A stretch of 64,000 nucleotides of DNA from NCBI RefSeq assembly GCF_003143935.1, contig NZ_QFRX01000001.1:7658925-7722924 (forward strand). The letters run 5' to 3'. Of the stretch, positions 51,922 through 59,244 are shown in pieces; within the stretch, counting starts at the first letter, position 1; every line of letters starts with the position of its first letter. Origin of the DNA: Streptomyces sp. Act143. GTDB lineage: Bacteria > Actinomycetota > Actinomycetes > Streptomycetales > Streptomycetaceae. The position numbers and the translations under genes were made by a program. The notes under the pieces were generated by a model. It saw nothing but the letters and a program-made list of their open reading frames with translations. It ran no database searches and was not told where the DNA came from.

Positions 51922-52235
51922 GAGGGTCAGCTCTTTCGCGCGAGAAGGTCGTCCCGGGGACGGGTCGTCCGGAGACGTGGATCGACTGCGCGCTGGCCGA
52001 AGGCCGGACGGGGTGGGTACGGCTTTAGAGGGCCCGCGCGTTCATCGCGCGACAACACACCCGGTCGAAGTCGTGGTGCTGACGGGACGGCCAGAACGGC
52101 TCGAGGTCATGGCGACCTGTCGCGGTACGGTTCTGGAAGCTGGCCATGCCCACATTGAAGCAGACACCGGCCCGCGACAGGACCCTCCTCTCACTGCTCG
52201 GACGCCTCCGTGACCGGAAACCGACGCCGCGGGTC

Positions 52236-53163
52236 TCATCCCACCAGGCGTTTGCGCCAGTTCAGGGGCGTGACCTCGATCGCGGTGCCCGGATCGCCGT
52301 CCCACTGGGTGGACAGCCCCACGGAGCCGAGGGCGGCGACGACCTCGCGACCGACGGCGGCGGTGGTCTCCGCCGAGCCGTCGAAACCGCCGTAGAGCAG
52401 CGTCAGTCCGTGTCCGGCGGCGGCGCTCTCGGTGCACTGGGAGTGGAAGTAGACGAATCCGCGGTCGCCCTCGGCGCGTTCGGCGCCCATCTCGGCGGTG
52501 CCGCAGGTGCGGCAGCAGGTGAAGTTCTCCCGGGCGGTGATGCCGGCCGCATCGAGGGCCTCGAAAGCGCGCGTGATCCGCTCCGGGTCGGTGGTCCCCT
52601 CCCAGGTGCGCTGTTCCGCCACCCGCTCCAGCCACATCCGGTCCACGAGCAGGCGGGCCTGCGCGGGAGAGACCGGACGGTCGTCGCCGTCGACGAGCCA
52701 CTCCTCGGCGTCCTCGGCCATCCTGCCGCGGTCGCCGTACCCGCACCGCAGCAGCTCGCGCACCCGCCCCTCGACGTTCTCCCGCACCTCGTCGGGGAGT
52801 TCGGGCACCTCCTCCTGCGCCGTGTCGAAGTCGACCGGCGTCCAGGAGATCCCCGCGTCCCAGCCGTCTCCCTCACGGGCCCAGCCCGTCAGCACGTCGG
52901 CCGCGGTGCCGGGATCGGTGAGGTCCGTACGGAAGAAGTCGGTGCGGCTCGCCCGGTGCTCGACCTGGTAAACCCACGCCGTGCTCGTGCCATATCTGGG
53001 CGAACACGTCCGGCAGATCAGGAATGCGCTGGATCACCAGCCAGCGGTCCCCGCTCTCCCCGATGCGGTGGACCAGGTCCCGCAGTGCCCGCTCGCTCAC
53101 GCCGGTGAGCGTCTCCCCGTACTCGGTCATGACCTTGGCGGCCAGACCCCCGTCGTTCTCCAT
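52236..53163 (-). pseudogene. DUF6891-like hypothetical gene interrupted by a frameshift
   Basis: Two adjacent minus-strand frames together make one protein. The first begins MENDGGLAAKVMTEYGETL at ATG 53163 and continues to IWHEHG. It then leaves the frame near 52977-52983. The second frame reads AWVYQVEHRASRTDFFRTD and continues to VLTGWAREG, with a Cys pair (CCRTCGT) further on, ending RKRLVG at 52236. The joint carries a CACGG direct repeat, which could have slipped. Read through, the protein would be about 310 residues. The closest family by recall is DUF6891, of unknown function. It lies between glnII and glnRII. A sequencing error is possible. Confidence 0.7.
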
Positions 53164-53198
53164 GCCCCCACGATGGCAGACCTCACTGACAACGCGCC

Positions 53199-53231
53199 GA
53201 GGGGCGCCCACCGGGAAGGTGGGCGCCCCTC
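53199..53231 (-). terminator. terminator of glnII
   Basis: GAGGGGCGCCCACC and GGTGGGCGCCCCTC form a perfect 14-bp stem with a GGGAA loop, 20 bases beyond the glnII stop. It separates glnII from the downstream gene. Confidence 0.85.
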
Positions 53232-53250
53232 GGGAACCGGGTGGGGTGGA

Positions 53251-54279
53251 TCAGACCTGGCCGGCCTTCTCCAGCGCGGTGCAGCAGGTGTCGACGATCA
53301 GGCGCGTCACGACGTACGGGTCGACGTTGGCGTTCGGACGGCGGTCCTCGATGTAGCCCTTGCCGTCCTTCTCGACCTGCCACGGGATGCGGACCGAGGC
53401 GCCGCGGTTGGAGACGCCGTAGGAGTACTCGTTCCACGGGGCGGTCTCGTGCAGGCCGGTCAGGCGGTCGTCGATGCCGGCGCCGTAGTTCTTGACGTGG
53501 TCCAGCGGCTTGGAGCCCTCACCGAGCGACTCGCACGCGGTGATGATGGCGTCGTAGCCCTCGCGCATCGCCTTGGTGGAGAAGTTGGTGTGCGCGCCCG
53601 CGCCGTTCCAGTCGCCCTTGACCGGCTTGGGGTCCAGGGTGGCGGAGATGCCGAAGTCCTCGGCGGTGCGGTAGAGCAGCCAGCGGGCCACCCACATGTG
53701 GTCCGAGACCTCGAGCGGGGAGAGCGGGCCTACCTGGAACTCCCACTGGCCGGGCATGACCTCGGCGTTGATGCCGGAGATGCCGAGACCGGCCTTCAGG
53801 CAGTTGTCGAGGTGGGCCTCGACGACGTCACGGCCGAAGATCTCGTCGGCGCCGACACCGCAGTAGTAGCCGCCCTGCGGGGCCGGGAAGCCGCCCTTGG
53901 GGAAGCCGAGCGGGTAGCCGTCCTTGAAGAAGGTGTACTCCTGCTCGATGCCGAAGATCGGCTCCTGGGCGGCGAACTTCTCCGCGACCTCGACCAGCGC
54001 GGCGCGCGTGTTGGAGGAGTGCGGGGTGAAGTCGATGTTCAGGACCTCGCACAGGACGAGGATGTCGTCGCCGCCGCGGATCGGGTCCGGGCAGGAGAAG
54101 ACCGGCTTGAGCACGCGGTCCGAGGAGTGCCCCTCGGCCTGGTTGGTGGAGGACCCGTCGAAGCCCCAGATCGGCAGCTCCGCGCCCTTGGCGTCGTCCG
54201 CCAGGATCTTCGTCTTGGAACGGAGCTTGGCCGTCGGCTCGGTGCCGTCGATCCAGATGTACTCAGCCTTGAAGGTCAC
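53251..54279 (-). CDS. glnII: glutamine synthetase type II (eukaryote-like)
   Basis: This GSII makes glutamine from glutamate, ammonia and ATP in the cytoplasm. It is 342 residues long, the normal length for GSII. The start FKAEYIWIDGTEPTAKLRSK and motifs WGFDGSSTNQAEG, FGIEQEYTFFK, GDWNGAGAHTNFSTK and NRGASVRIPWQVEKDGKGYI are classic GSII signatures. There is no adenylylation tyrosine, so GlnE does not control it. The GTG at 54279 is chosen because AAGGA stands eight bases upstream; an ATG at 54288 overlaps that ribosome site. A GlnR-type box upstream (54383-54420) suggests nitrogen-limited induction. It is heat-labile GSII of the kind found in many Streptomyces (family knowledge). Confidence 0.97.
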   Translation of the reverse strand: MTFKAEYIWIDGTEPTAKLRSKTKILADDAKGAELPIWGFDGSSTNQAEGHSSDRVLKPVFSCPDPIRGGDDILVLCEVLNIDFTPHSSNTRAALVEVAEKFAAQEPIFGIEQEYTFFKDGYPLGFPKGGFPAPQGGYYCGVGADEIFGRDVVEAHLDNCLKAGLGISGINAEVMPGQWEFQVGPLSPLEVSDHMWVARWLLYRTAEDFGISATLDPKPVKGDWNGAGAHTNFSTKAMREGYDAIITACESLGEGSKPLDHVKNYGAGIDDRLTGLHETAPWNEYSYGVSNRGASVRIPWQVEKDGKGYIEDRRPNANVDPYVVTRLIVDTCCTALEKAGQV

Positions 54280-54382
54280 GGGCCACATCCTTCGGGGGTG
54301 GGTCTCTAGGCGCACTTGCGGGTGCTGCGGCGCTGCGGCACTGAAACGCCGCGTTTGATGTGCGCGAGCCTGTCAACAGGCG

Positions 54383-54420
54383 ATTTCCCGGTCATTGCTC
54401 GAATGTGAACCCCGTGTTAC
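54383..54420 (-). promoter_or_regulatory. predicted GlnR box upstream of glnII
   Basis: On the minus strand, GTAAC-N6-TTCAC-N6-GCAAT-N6-GAAAT fits the spacing of the actinobacterial GlnR consensus (gTnAc-n6-GaAAc, twice). The first and last pentamers match best. It lies about 104 bases before the glnII start, with room for a promoter between. GlnRII may bind here too (family knowledge). Confidence 0.65.
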
Positions 54421-54597
54421 CTGGTGATTCTGTGGCGCGTTTCACGCTGTGAGGCGGACGGCGACGGGAGAGCGGCACGGAAAGCCGGCCGGAGCCGGGC
54501 GAGGGGCGGCCGGTGCCGGCTCGTATGCGATGGGATTGCGGGTCGGGCCGGGCCGCAGCACCCCGGCCGCCGACCGTCACCCCCGTATGGTCGCCGG

Positions 54598-55069
54598 CCT
54601 GGCGGCATGGCTGGACGTGCCCCCCAGCGCTTCGCCGGATACCGCCCGGCCTATCTGCTGCACGCACTGCCCATGCTGCTGCGGCCCGCACCGCACCGCG
54701 TCCGGGCCTTCCTGGAGTGGGAGACCGGGGGAGTGCCGCTCGACCCCGACCGGCTCCGCCTCCAGGAGGCGGCCGCCGGCTTCCCCTCCGTGACGAAGCC
54801 GGTGACCGGCCCGCGCCCGTCCCCTGACGCGCTGCGCGGGCTGGACGTGCCGGTCCTGCCGCTCGTGGCCGCGAACAGCAGGACGCACGTCCCCCGCAAG
54901 GTGGCGACCAGGGCGGGTGAACTGCTGCCGCGCGTCGAGACACTGGTGGTCCCCGGTGTCTCACCCCCCCCACTCCCGACTTCGCTCGAGCGGGGGGACC
55001 CCCATCGCGCTGCCGCACTCGGCACCCGCCGAACTGGGCCGCCGCCTCACGGAGTTCCTGTCCCGCTGA
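54598..55069 (+). pseudogene. remnant of an alpha/beta-hydrolase gene broken by a palindromic element
   Basis: The upstream part of this stretch reads RFAGYRPAYLLHALPMLL, then VPVLPLVAANSRTHVPRKVA and LLPRVETLVVPGVS, the C-terminal half of an alpha/beta hydrolase. After a roughly 41-bp palindromic insertion (54964-55004) the expected end appears in another frame: ALPHSAPAELGRRLTEFLSR, then stop. Upstream of about 54598 no convincing catalytic serine region is seen, so the 5' half is missing. The gene cannot make a functional hydrolase as it stands. It lies between glnII and the RlpA-like gene. Confidence is moderate because the assignment rests on short stretches. Confidence 0.6.
54964..55004. 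repeat. interspersed palindromic element within the hydrolase remnant
   Basis: The sequence contains CCCCCCCC, then ACTCCCGACTTCGCTCGAG and GGGGGGACCCCCATC, with CCCCCC and GGGGGG arms. It resembles a short repeat I recall as scattered through Streptomyces genomes. It breaks the reading frame of the hydrolase remnant. A divergent second copy is near 63513-63556. Confidence 0.65.
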
Positions 55070-55072
55070 ACC

Positions 55073-55738
55073 TCACCCCACCTTCTCGATCACGGCCCGC
55101 CGGATCAGGAACTTGCCGGGCTCGCGGACCTGCTCGAAGGCCGCGTTGTTCAGCAGGACGCAGCTGCCCGAGACCGACGTGACCTCCACCGTCGTGGACT
55201 TGCTGTTGTCCAGGTTCGTGACCTTCAGCTTCGTCCCCGCCGGGAACTGGTTGCTGGACGCGGCGGGCGCACCGCCCTCGCCGGAGAGGGTGACCGTCGA
55301 GCCGTTGCAGACCTGCTGCCCCGAGGCGGTGCCGCCGTTCCCGGCGTTCCCCGCGGACGCGGCCGGTGTGCTCGGTGCGGCCGGAGTGGCCGGCTGTGCC
55401 GTCTGGGAGCCCTGAGCCGACTCCCCAACGGTGCACCCGGACGCCTTCTGCTGCACCTTGATCTGCTCGATCACCGCTTCGCGGTTGGCGATCCGGGCCG
55501 CCGACTGCGCGTCCGGCGCGGCCCGTTGGCCGTCGATGAACTTCTGGTTGTTGCCGAGGGCGGTGGCGAGCCCTTGGCAGACCGCCGCGTCCGCCGACTT
55601 GGTCCGCGGTTGCGCGGCGGTCGACGTGTCGGCGTTCGAGGTGCTCGCCATGACGAAGGCGCCACCGCCCGCCACCGACGCCGCGCCCACGAACAGCGCG
55701 ATCTTCTTGCCCGTACTCAGAGTTCTCCTGCGCGACAT
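55073..55738 (-). CDS. secreted protein with RlpA-like double-psi beta-barrel
   Basis: This 221-residue exported protein starts MSRRRTLSTGKKIALFVGAA, with a signal sequence or anchor. It has a helical segment with NNQKFIDGQRAAPDAQSAARI ending KASGC, a Pro/Ala-rich linker and a C-terminal domain. That domain, VCNGSTVTLSGEGGAP, FPAGTKLKVTNLDNSKSTTVE and LLNNAAFEQVREPGKFLIR, resembles the RlpA double-psi beta-barrel, which binds or cleaves peptidoglycan. The usual catalytic Asp of lytic RlpA proteins is not clearly seen, so it may be a binding domain. A cell-wall role is inferred. The N-terminal layout recalls the DUF1996 protein at 46522. Confidence 0.8.
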   Translation of the reverse strand: MSRRRTLSTGKKIALFVGAASVAGGGAFVMASTSNADTSTAAQPRTKSADAAVCQGLATALGNNQKFIDGQRAAPDAQSAARIANREAVIEQIKVQQKASGCTVGESAQGSQTAQPATPAAPSTPAASAGNAGNGGTASGQQVCNGSTVTLSGEGGAPAASSNQFPAGTKLKVTNLDNSKSTTVEVTSVSGSCVLLNNAAFEQVREPGKFLIRRAVIEKVG

Positions 55739-55847
55739 GCGCGCCTCCTGAAGAGGTAGGGGAGCGTACGCCGCTATGTACGAGATACCGAACGAGCTTG
55801 CTCAGACGCTGCGGGAGTCACTGGCGTAACGTGCGTCACACCGTGGA

Positions 55848-56657
55848 TCAGGCCGAGTCGGGGTCCTCGTACGCGAGGACGTCGTCGTCGACGTACCGGA
55901 GAAGGTCCTCGGTCTGCTTGGTGATCGCGGCCTCGTCGGCCTCCGACCCGTCGCCCCACTGCCCGTTGGCGAACACCACGGACCGCACGGTCATCAGCCG
56001 CCGGAACACCCCGGCCGACCCGGGCGGCACGGTCGGCATCCCCGCCTCCGGCGGCGGGTCGAGCGAGACGACCTGATAGGTCACCGGGTCCATCGAGGCC
56101 ATCGCGAACACGGACGAGGCGTCCTGCACGGTACGGAAACTGAGCACGGTCACCGTCACCTGCGAGCGCCGCTCGGCGTCCGTGAACAGCGCGGCGGTCA
56201 ACCGCTCGCACCCCTGGCCCTGGGCGATCAGCGCGGCCAGCTCCGGTGCCGTGCCCTCGGAGCAGTCGGAGGTGGTGGCCAGGTCGACGCGCTCGTACCG
56301 GGAGCCGTCCGCCGGCCGCACACTCTTCGCCGGGAAGGCCTGTTCCGGGCGGATGACCGGCCGGGCGAGCAGCGAGGGCAGTGCGGAGGGGGCGTCGGAG
56401 GGCATCGAGACGGTGACGGACGGAACGGGGGCGGCGGACGCGGCGGGGGAAGAGGGCGCGGCGGCCGCCGCCCCGCCCCGGCCGCCGTCCGTGTACAGCA
56501 CGGCCCCCGTGGTGATCGCCGCGACGAGCACGACGCCCGTCCCGGCGGCCACCGCCCGCCGGGTGCGCCGGCGCCTGCGCATCCGCTCCTGCTCGACCAC
56601 CCACTGGGTGTACGGGTCCGCGCCCCCGTACGGCATTCCTTGATCACCGAAGGTCAT
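55848..56657 (-). CDS. hypothetical single-pass membrane protein
   Basis: This 269-residue protein has an N-terminal cytoplasmic segment with an arginine run (RMRRRRRTRRAVAA), one transmembrane helix (about residues 38-55), a low-complexity Ala/Pro/Ser linker and an extracytoplasmic domain. The domain includes ATTSDCSEGTAPELAALIAQGQGCERL, with two Cys probably paired, and TVTVLSFRTVQDASSVFAM. No known family was recognised. It stands between the RlpA-like gene and the ArsC-like gene, both on the same strand, but the gaps of about 60-110 bases leave room for separate promoters. Confidence 0.78.
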   Translation of the reverse strand: MTFGDQGMPYGGADPYTQWVVEQERMRRRRRTRRAVAAGTGVVLVAAITTGAVLYTDGGRGGAAAAAPSSPAASAAPVPSVTVSMPSDAPSALPSLLARPVIRPEQAFPAKSVRPADGSRYERVDLATTSDCSEGTAPELAALIAQGQGCERLTAALFTDAERRSQVTVTVLSFRTVQDASSVFAMASMDPVTYQVVSLDPPPEAGMPTVPPGSAGVFRRLMTVRSVVFANGQWGDGSEADEAAITKQTEDLLRYVDDDVLAYEDPDSA

Positions 56658-56715
56658 GGCGGCGGAGGGTAACAGTGCGCGGGCCCTGAACTCCCGCCGC
56701 CGGACAATCGGTTGA

Positions 56716-57075
56716 CTACCGGGACAGAGCGTCCCGTACGGCCTCGTCGCTGCGCGCGACCACCGCCGTGCCGTCGTCCGCGGTGATGATCGGCCGCTGG
56801 ATCAGCTTGGGGTGCTCGGCGAGCGCCTTGACCCACCGGTCGCGCGAAGTCTCGTCCCGCGCCCACTCCTTGAGCCCCAGCTCCTTGGCGGCGGCCTCCT
56901 GGGTGCGGGTGATGTCCCAGGGTTCGAGACCGAGCCGGTCGAGCACGGCCCTGATCTCGTCCTCGCTCGGTACGTCCTCCAGGTAGCGGCGGACGGTGTA
57001 GTCGGCCCCCTCGGCATCGAGCAGGCTGAGGGCGCTGCGGCACTTGGAACAGGCCGGGTTGATCCAGATCTCCAT
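56716..57075 (-). CDS. ArsC/Spx-family thioredoxin-fold reductase
   Basis: This 119-residue protein starts MEIWINPACSKCRSALSLLD, with the C-x-x-C pattern CSKC near the N-terminus. It also has LGLEPWDITRTQEAAAKELGL and LIQRPIITADDGTAVVARSDE, where the RP-I-I segment is the conserved cis-proline region. Members include glutaredoxin-type arsenate reductase ArsC, YffB and Spx. No arsenic genes are near it, so the substrate is not clear. ATG at 57075 is chosen as the first residue of the fold; the open frame goes further upstream. It is divergent from the small hypothetical gene at 57249. Confidence 0.87.
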   Translation of the reverse strand: MEIWINPACSKCRSALSLLDAEGADYTVRRYLEDVPSEDEIRAVLDRLGLEPWDITRTQEAAAKELGLKEWARDETSRDRWVKALAEHPKLIQRPIITADDGTAVVARSDEAVRDALSR

Positions 57076-57127
57076 GCCGCCCACGGTACGCGAAAACCCC
57101 TGTTCCACCCCTGTCACAGCACCCCCG

Positions 57128-57151
57128 AAAGCCCTTGTGGCCAGGGGCTTT
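57128..57151. promoter_or_regulatory. hairpin upstream of a conserved-looking small gene
   Basis: AAAGCCC and GGGCTTT pair around a loop containing TGGCCA, and TTTGTC follows. TAGAAT at 57167-57172 could be a -10 box of the gene at 57249, with no clear -35. The hairpin is in the shared upstream region of two divergent genes, so it is not a normal terminator for either. Confidence 0.4.
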
Positions 57152-57248
57152 TGTCAGTGGGGGCGGGTAGAATAGAAGCAGTGTTCGAGGGAGTTGGCGG
57201 GGTCGCGGAAGCCCCGCCGGACACCCTGACCGCGACAGGAGGATGCCT

Positions 57249-57557
57249 GTGCCCGCTGCCGCCCTGAAGCCGTTGCCCACCCAGTCCACCGCCCAGCACC
57301 CGGTGCTGCTCGACCTGCCCTACGCACCCGTGGAGAAGCGCCCGCTGCCGCCGGGGCGCCCTCGCGAGTGGTACATCACGCACAACCGCCGCCTGAAGGC
57401 GATGCGGCTCGCCATCGCCCTGCTCGACTCGGGCGTCTACGTGCCGAACCAGGCCCGCAACGAGAAGATACGGAGCACGGCGGAGCTGATCGGCGTGCAC
57501 CCGCCGTCGGACACGACGTGCCACATGGTGCGGGCGCTGATGCGCTACGCGCGGTGA
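57249..57557 (+). CDS. conserved hypothetical protein of about 102 residues
   Basis: This small basic cytoplasmic protein reads KRPLPPGRPREWYITHNRRL, then KAMRLAIALLDSGVYVPNQA and ELIGVHPPSDTTCHMVRAL near the end. It is followed by a strong hairpin. The GTG at 57249 is preferred to the ATG at 57243, since CAGGAGG abuts the ATG but stands six bases before the GTG. The helical middle and the arginines suggest nucleic-acid or protein binding, but no family was recognised. A hairpin and a TAGAAT motif lie upstream. It lies between the divergent ArsC-like gene and the DUF2252 gene. Confidence 0.8.
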   Translation: MPAAALKPLPTQSTAQHPVLLDLPYAPVEKRPLPPGRPREWYITHNRRLKAMRLAIALLDSGVYVPNQARNEKIRSTAELIGVHPPSDTTCHMVRALMRYAR

Positions 57558-57564
57558 GCCGACG

Positions 57565-57600
57565 ACGCCGGGTGCCCCCGCTCGCGGGGGCACCCGGCGT
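57565..57600 (+). terminator. terminator of the 102-residue protein gene
   Basis: ACGCCGGGTGCCCCCG and CGGGGGCACCCGGCGT form a perfect 16-bp stem with a 4-nt loop, starting seven bases after the stop. The rest of the gap up to 57784 contains no further obvious element. Confidence 0.85.
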
Positions 57601-57784
57601 TCCGCCTGCCGCCTGCCGCCCGCGGGCCCCGTCGGCACCGCGTGCCGCACCGGCCCGTCTCACCCGATCGCCGTACTCCGCATGCGCCCGCCCCCGTCCC
57701 ACGCTTCCCTGCGATCAGGAGGTGTCCGGCACCAGGGAACGGCCGGAACAGCGAATCGGGAGGCGCGATGCAGAGGCACGGCGG

Positions 57785-59161
57785 ATGAGCGCCCTCGGAA
57801 TCCCCGGAAGCCCCGGAGGCCCGGGCACCCCCGGCGACCGCGCCGCCCGAGGACGAGCCGCCCGTAAGCGCGTCCCCCGCTCCGCGCACGCCGGCCGGCT
57901 CCCCGCCGTCGACCGCCCCGACCCCGTCGCCGTCCTGGAACGCCAGGGCCGTGACCGCCTCCCGGAGCTCCTGCCGATCAGATACGGCAGGATGTCGGCC
58001 TCCCCGTTCGCCTTCCTGCGCGGCGCCGCCGCCGTGATGGCCGCCGACCTCGCCGCCCAGCCGCACACCGGCCTCACCGTGCAGCTCTGCGGCGACGCCC
58101 ATCTGCTCAACTTCGGCCTCTACGCCTCCCCGGAACGCGCCCTCCTGTTCGACCTCAACGACTTCGACGAGACGTACCCCGGCCCCTTCGAGTGGGACGT
58201 CAAACGCCTCGCCGCGAGCGTCGTCGTGGCCGCCCGCGAGAACGGCCACAGCGACACCAAGGCGCACCGGGCCGCCGTGGCGGCGACCGCCGCCTACCGC
58301 ACCTCCATGCGCCGGCTCGCCGGGCTCGGTGAACTCGACGTCTGGTACGAACGCCTCGACGCCGACAGCCTGCTGCCCCTCGTCCGCTCCACCCGGCACC
58401 GCCGCCGCGCCCGCTCGACCCTCGCCCGGGCCCGCCGCCGCACCAGCCTCCACGCCCTCGGCAAACTGACCGAGGTCGTCGACGGGCGCCGCCGGATCAT
58501 CCAGGACCCGCCGCTGCTCGAACCCGCCGGCGTCCCCGACATGGCGGCCCTGCGCAAGATCTTCAGCGACTACCGCTCCACGCTCTCCGAGGAACGCCGC
58601 CTCCTCCTCGACCGCTACCGCTTCGTCGACGCCGCCCGCAAGGTCGTCGGCGTCGGCAGTGTCGGCACCCGCTGCTTCATCGTCCTCCTCACCGGACGGG
58701 ACGCCGACGACCCGCTGTTCCTCCAGATCAAGGAGGCCCGCAAGTCCGTCCTGGAGGAGCATCTGCCGAGCGGGCCGTACGTCCACCCCGGACACCGGGT
58801 CGTCGCGGGTCAGCGCCTGCTCCAGGCCGCCGGAGACATCTTCCTGGGGTGGATGACGGGGCCGCAGGGACGCGCCTTCTACTGGCGGCAGCTGCGCGAC
58901 ATGAAGGGCTCGGCGGAGGTCGCCGGGATGAGCCCGGCGGAGCTCACCACGTACGCCCGCCTCTGCGGCACCGCCCTCGCCCGCGCGCACGCCCGTTCCG
59001 GCGACCGGATCGCCATCGCCGCCTACCTGGGCGGCGGCGACACCTTCGACCACGCGATCGCCGACTTCGCCCGCGCCTACGCCGTCCAGACCGTCACCGA
59101 CCACACCACCCTGGCCGCGGCGATCGCGGCGGGCGTGGTGGCGGCGGCACCCGAGGTGTGA
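57785..59161 (+). CDS. DUF2252-domain protein
   Basis: This 458-residue cytoplasmic protein is of the DUF2252 family, whose fold is related to protein-kinase/aminoglycoside phosphotransferase proteins. Seen here are FLRGAAAVMAADLAAQPHTG, VQLCGDAHLLNFGLYASPER, FDLNDFDETYPGPFEWDVKRL and LFLQIKEARKSVLEEHLPSG. The HLxN and DxNDFDE motifs resemble catalytic/metal sites of kinases. The N-terminal 50 residues are Gly/Pro/Arg-rich. ATG at 57785 has AGAGG nine bases upstream. A convergent gene with an APH kinase domain lies beyond, separated by a terminator. Enzymatic activity is not known for this family. Confidence 0.9.
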   Translation: MSALGIPGSPGGPGTPGDRAARGRAARKRVPRSAHAGRLPAVDRPDPVAVLERQGRDRLPELLPIRYGRMSASPFAFLRGAAAVMAADLAAQPHTGLTVQLCGDAHLLNFGLYASPERALLFDLNDFDETYPGPFEWDVKRLAASVVVAARENGHSDTKAHRAAVAATAAYRTSMRRLAGLGELDVWYERLDADSLLPLVRSTRHRRRARSTLARARRRTSLHALGKLTEVVDGRRRIIQDPPLLEPAGVPDMAALRKIFSDYRSTLSEERRLLLDRYRFVDAARKVVGVGSVGTRCFIVLLTGRDADDPLFLQIKEARKSVLEEHLPSGPYVHPGHRVVAGQRLLQAAGDIFLGWMTGPQGRAFYWRQLRDMKGSAEVAGMSPAELTTYARLCGTALARAHARSGDRIAIAAYLGGGDTFDHAIADFARAYAVQTVTDHTTLAAAIAAGVVAAAPEV

Positions 59162-59203
59162 CCGGGCGCCGGGGACGAGGGGCGCGGCGACAGCGGCGCC
59201 CGG
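59162..59203. terminator. terminator between the convergent DUF2252 and fusion genes
   Basis: CCGGGCGCCG (59162-59171) and CGGCGCCCGG (59194-59203) form a perfect 10-bp stem directly after the DUF2252 stop. The loop is long (22 nt) and has an internal GACGAG segment. Confidence 0.6.
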
Positions 59204-59244
59204 CGCTCGTCGCCCCCCCTCCCGCGGGCCTCTCCCGTGACCGC

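Noticed and set aside
52146..53108. Plus-strand frame starting MPTLKQTPARDRTLLSLLGR
   Set aside because: The first residues look plausible, but the frame then runs antisense through the DUF6891-like gene with shadow composition; there is no clear ribosome site or promoter.
54424..55182. A complete 252-residue plus-strand gene
   Set aside because: Only part of it resembles an alpha/beta hydrolase. The true C-terminus appears in another frame after the palindromic element, and the end of this frame runs into the opposite gene, so it is treated as a remnant.
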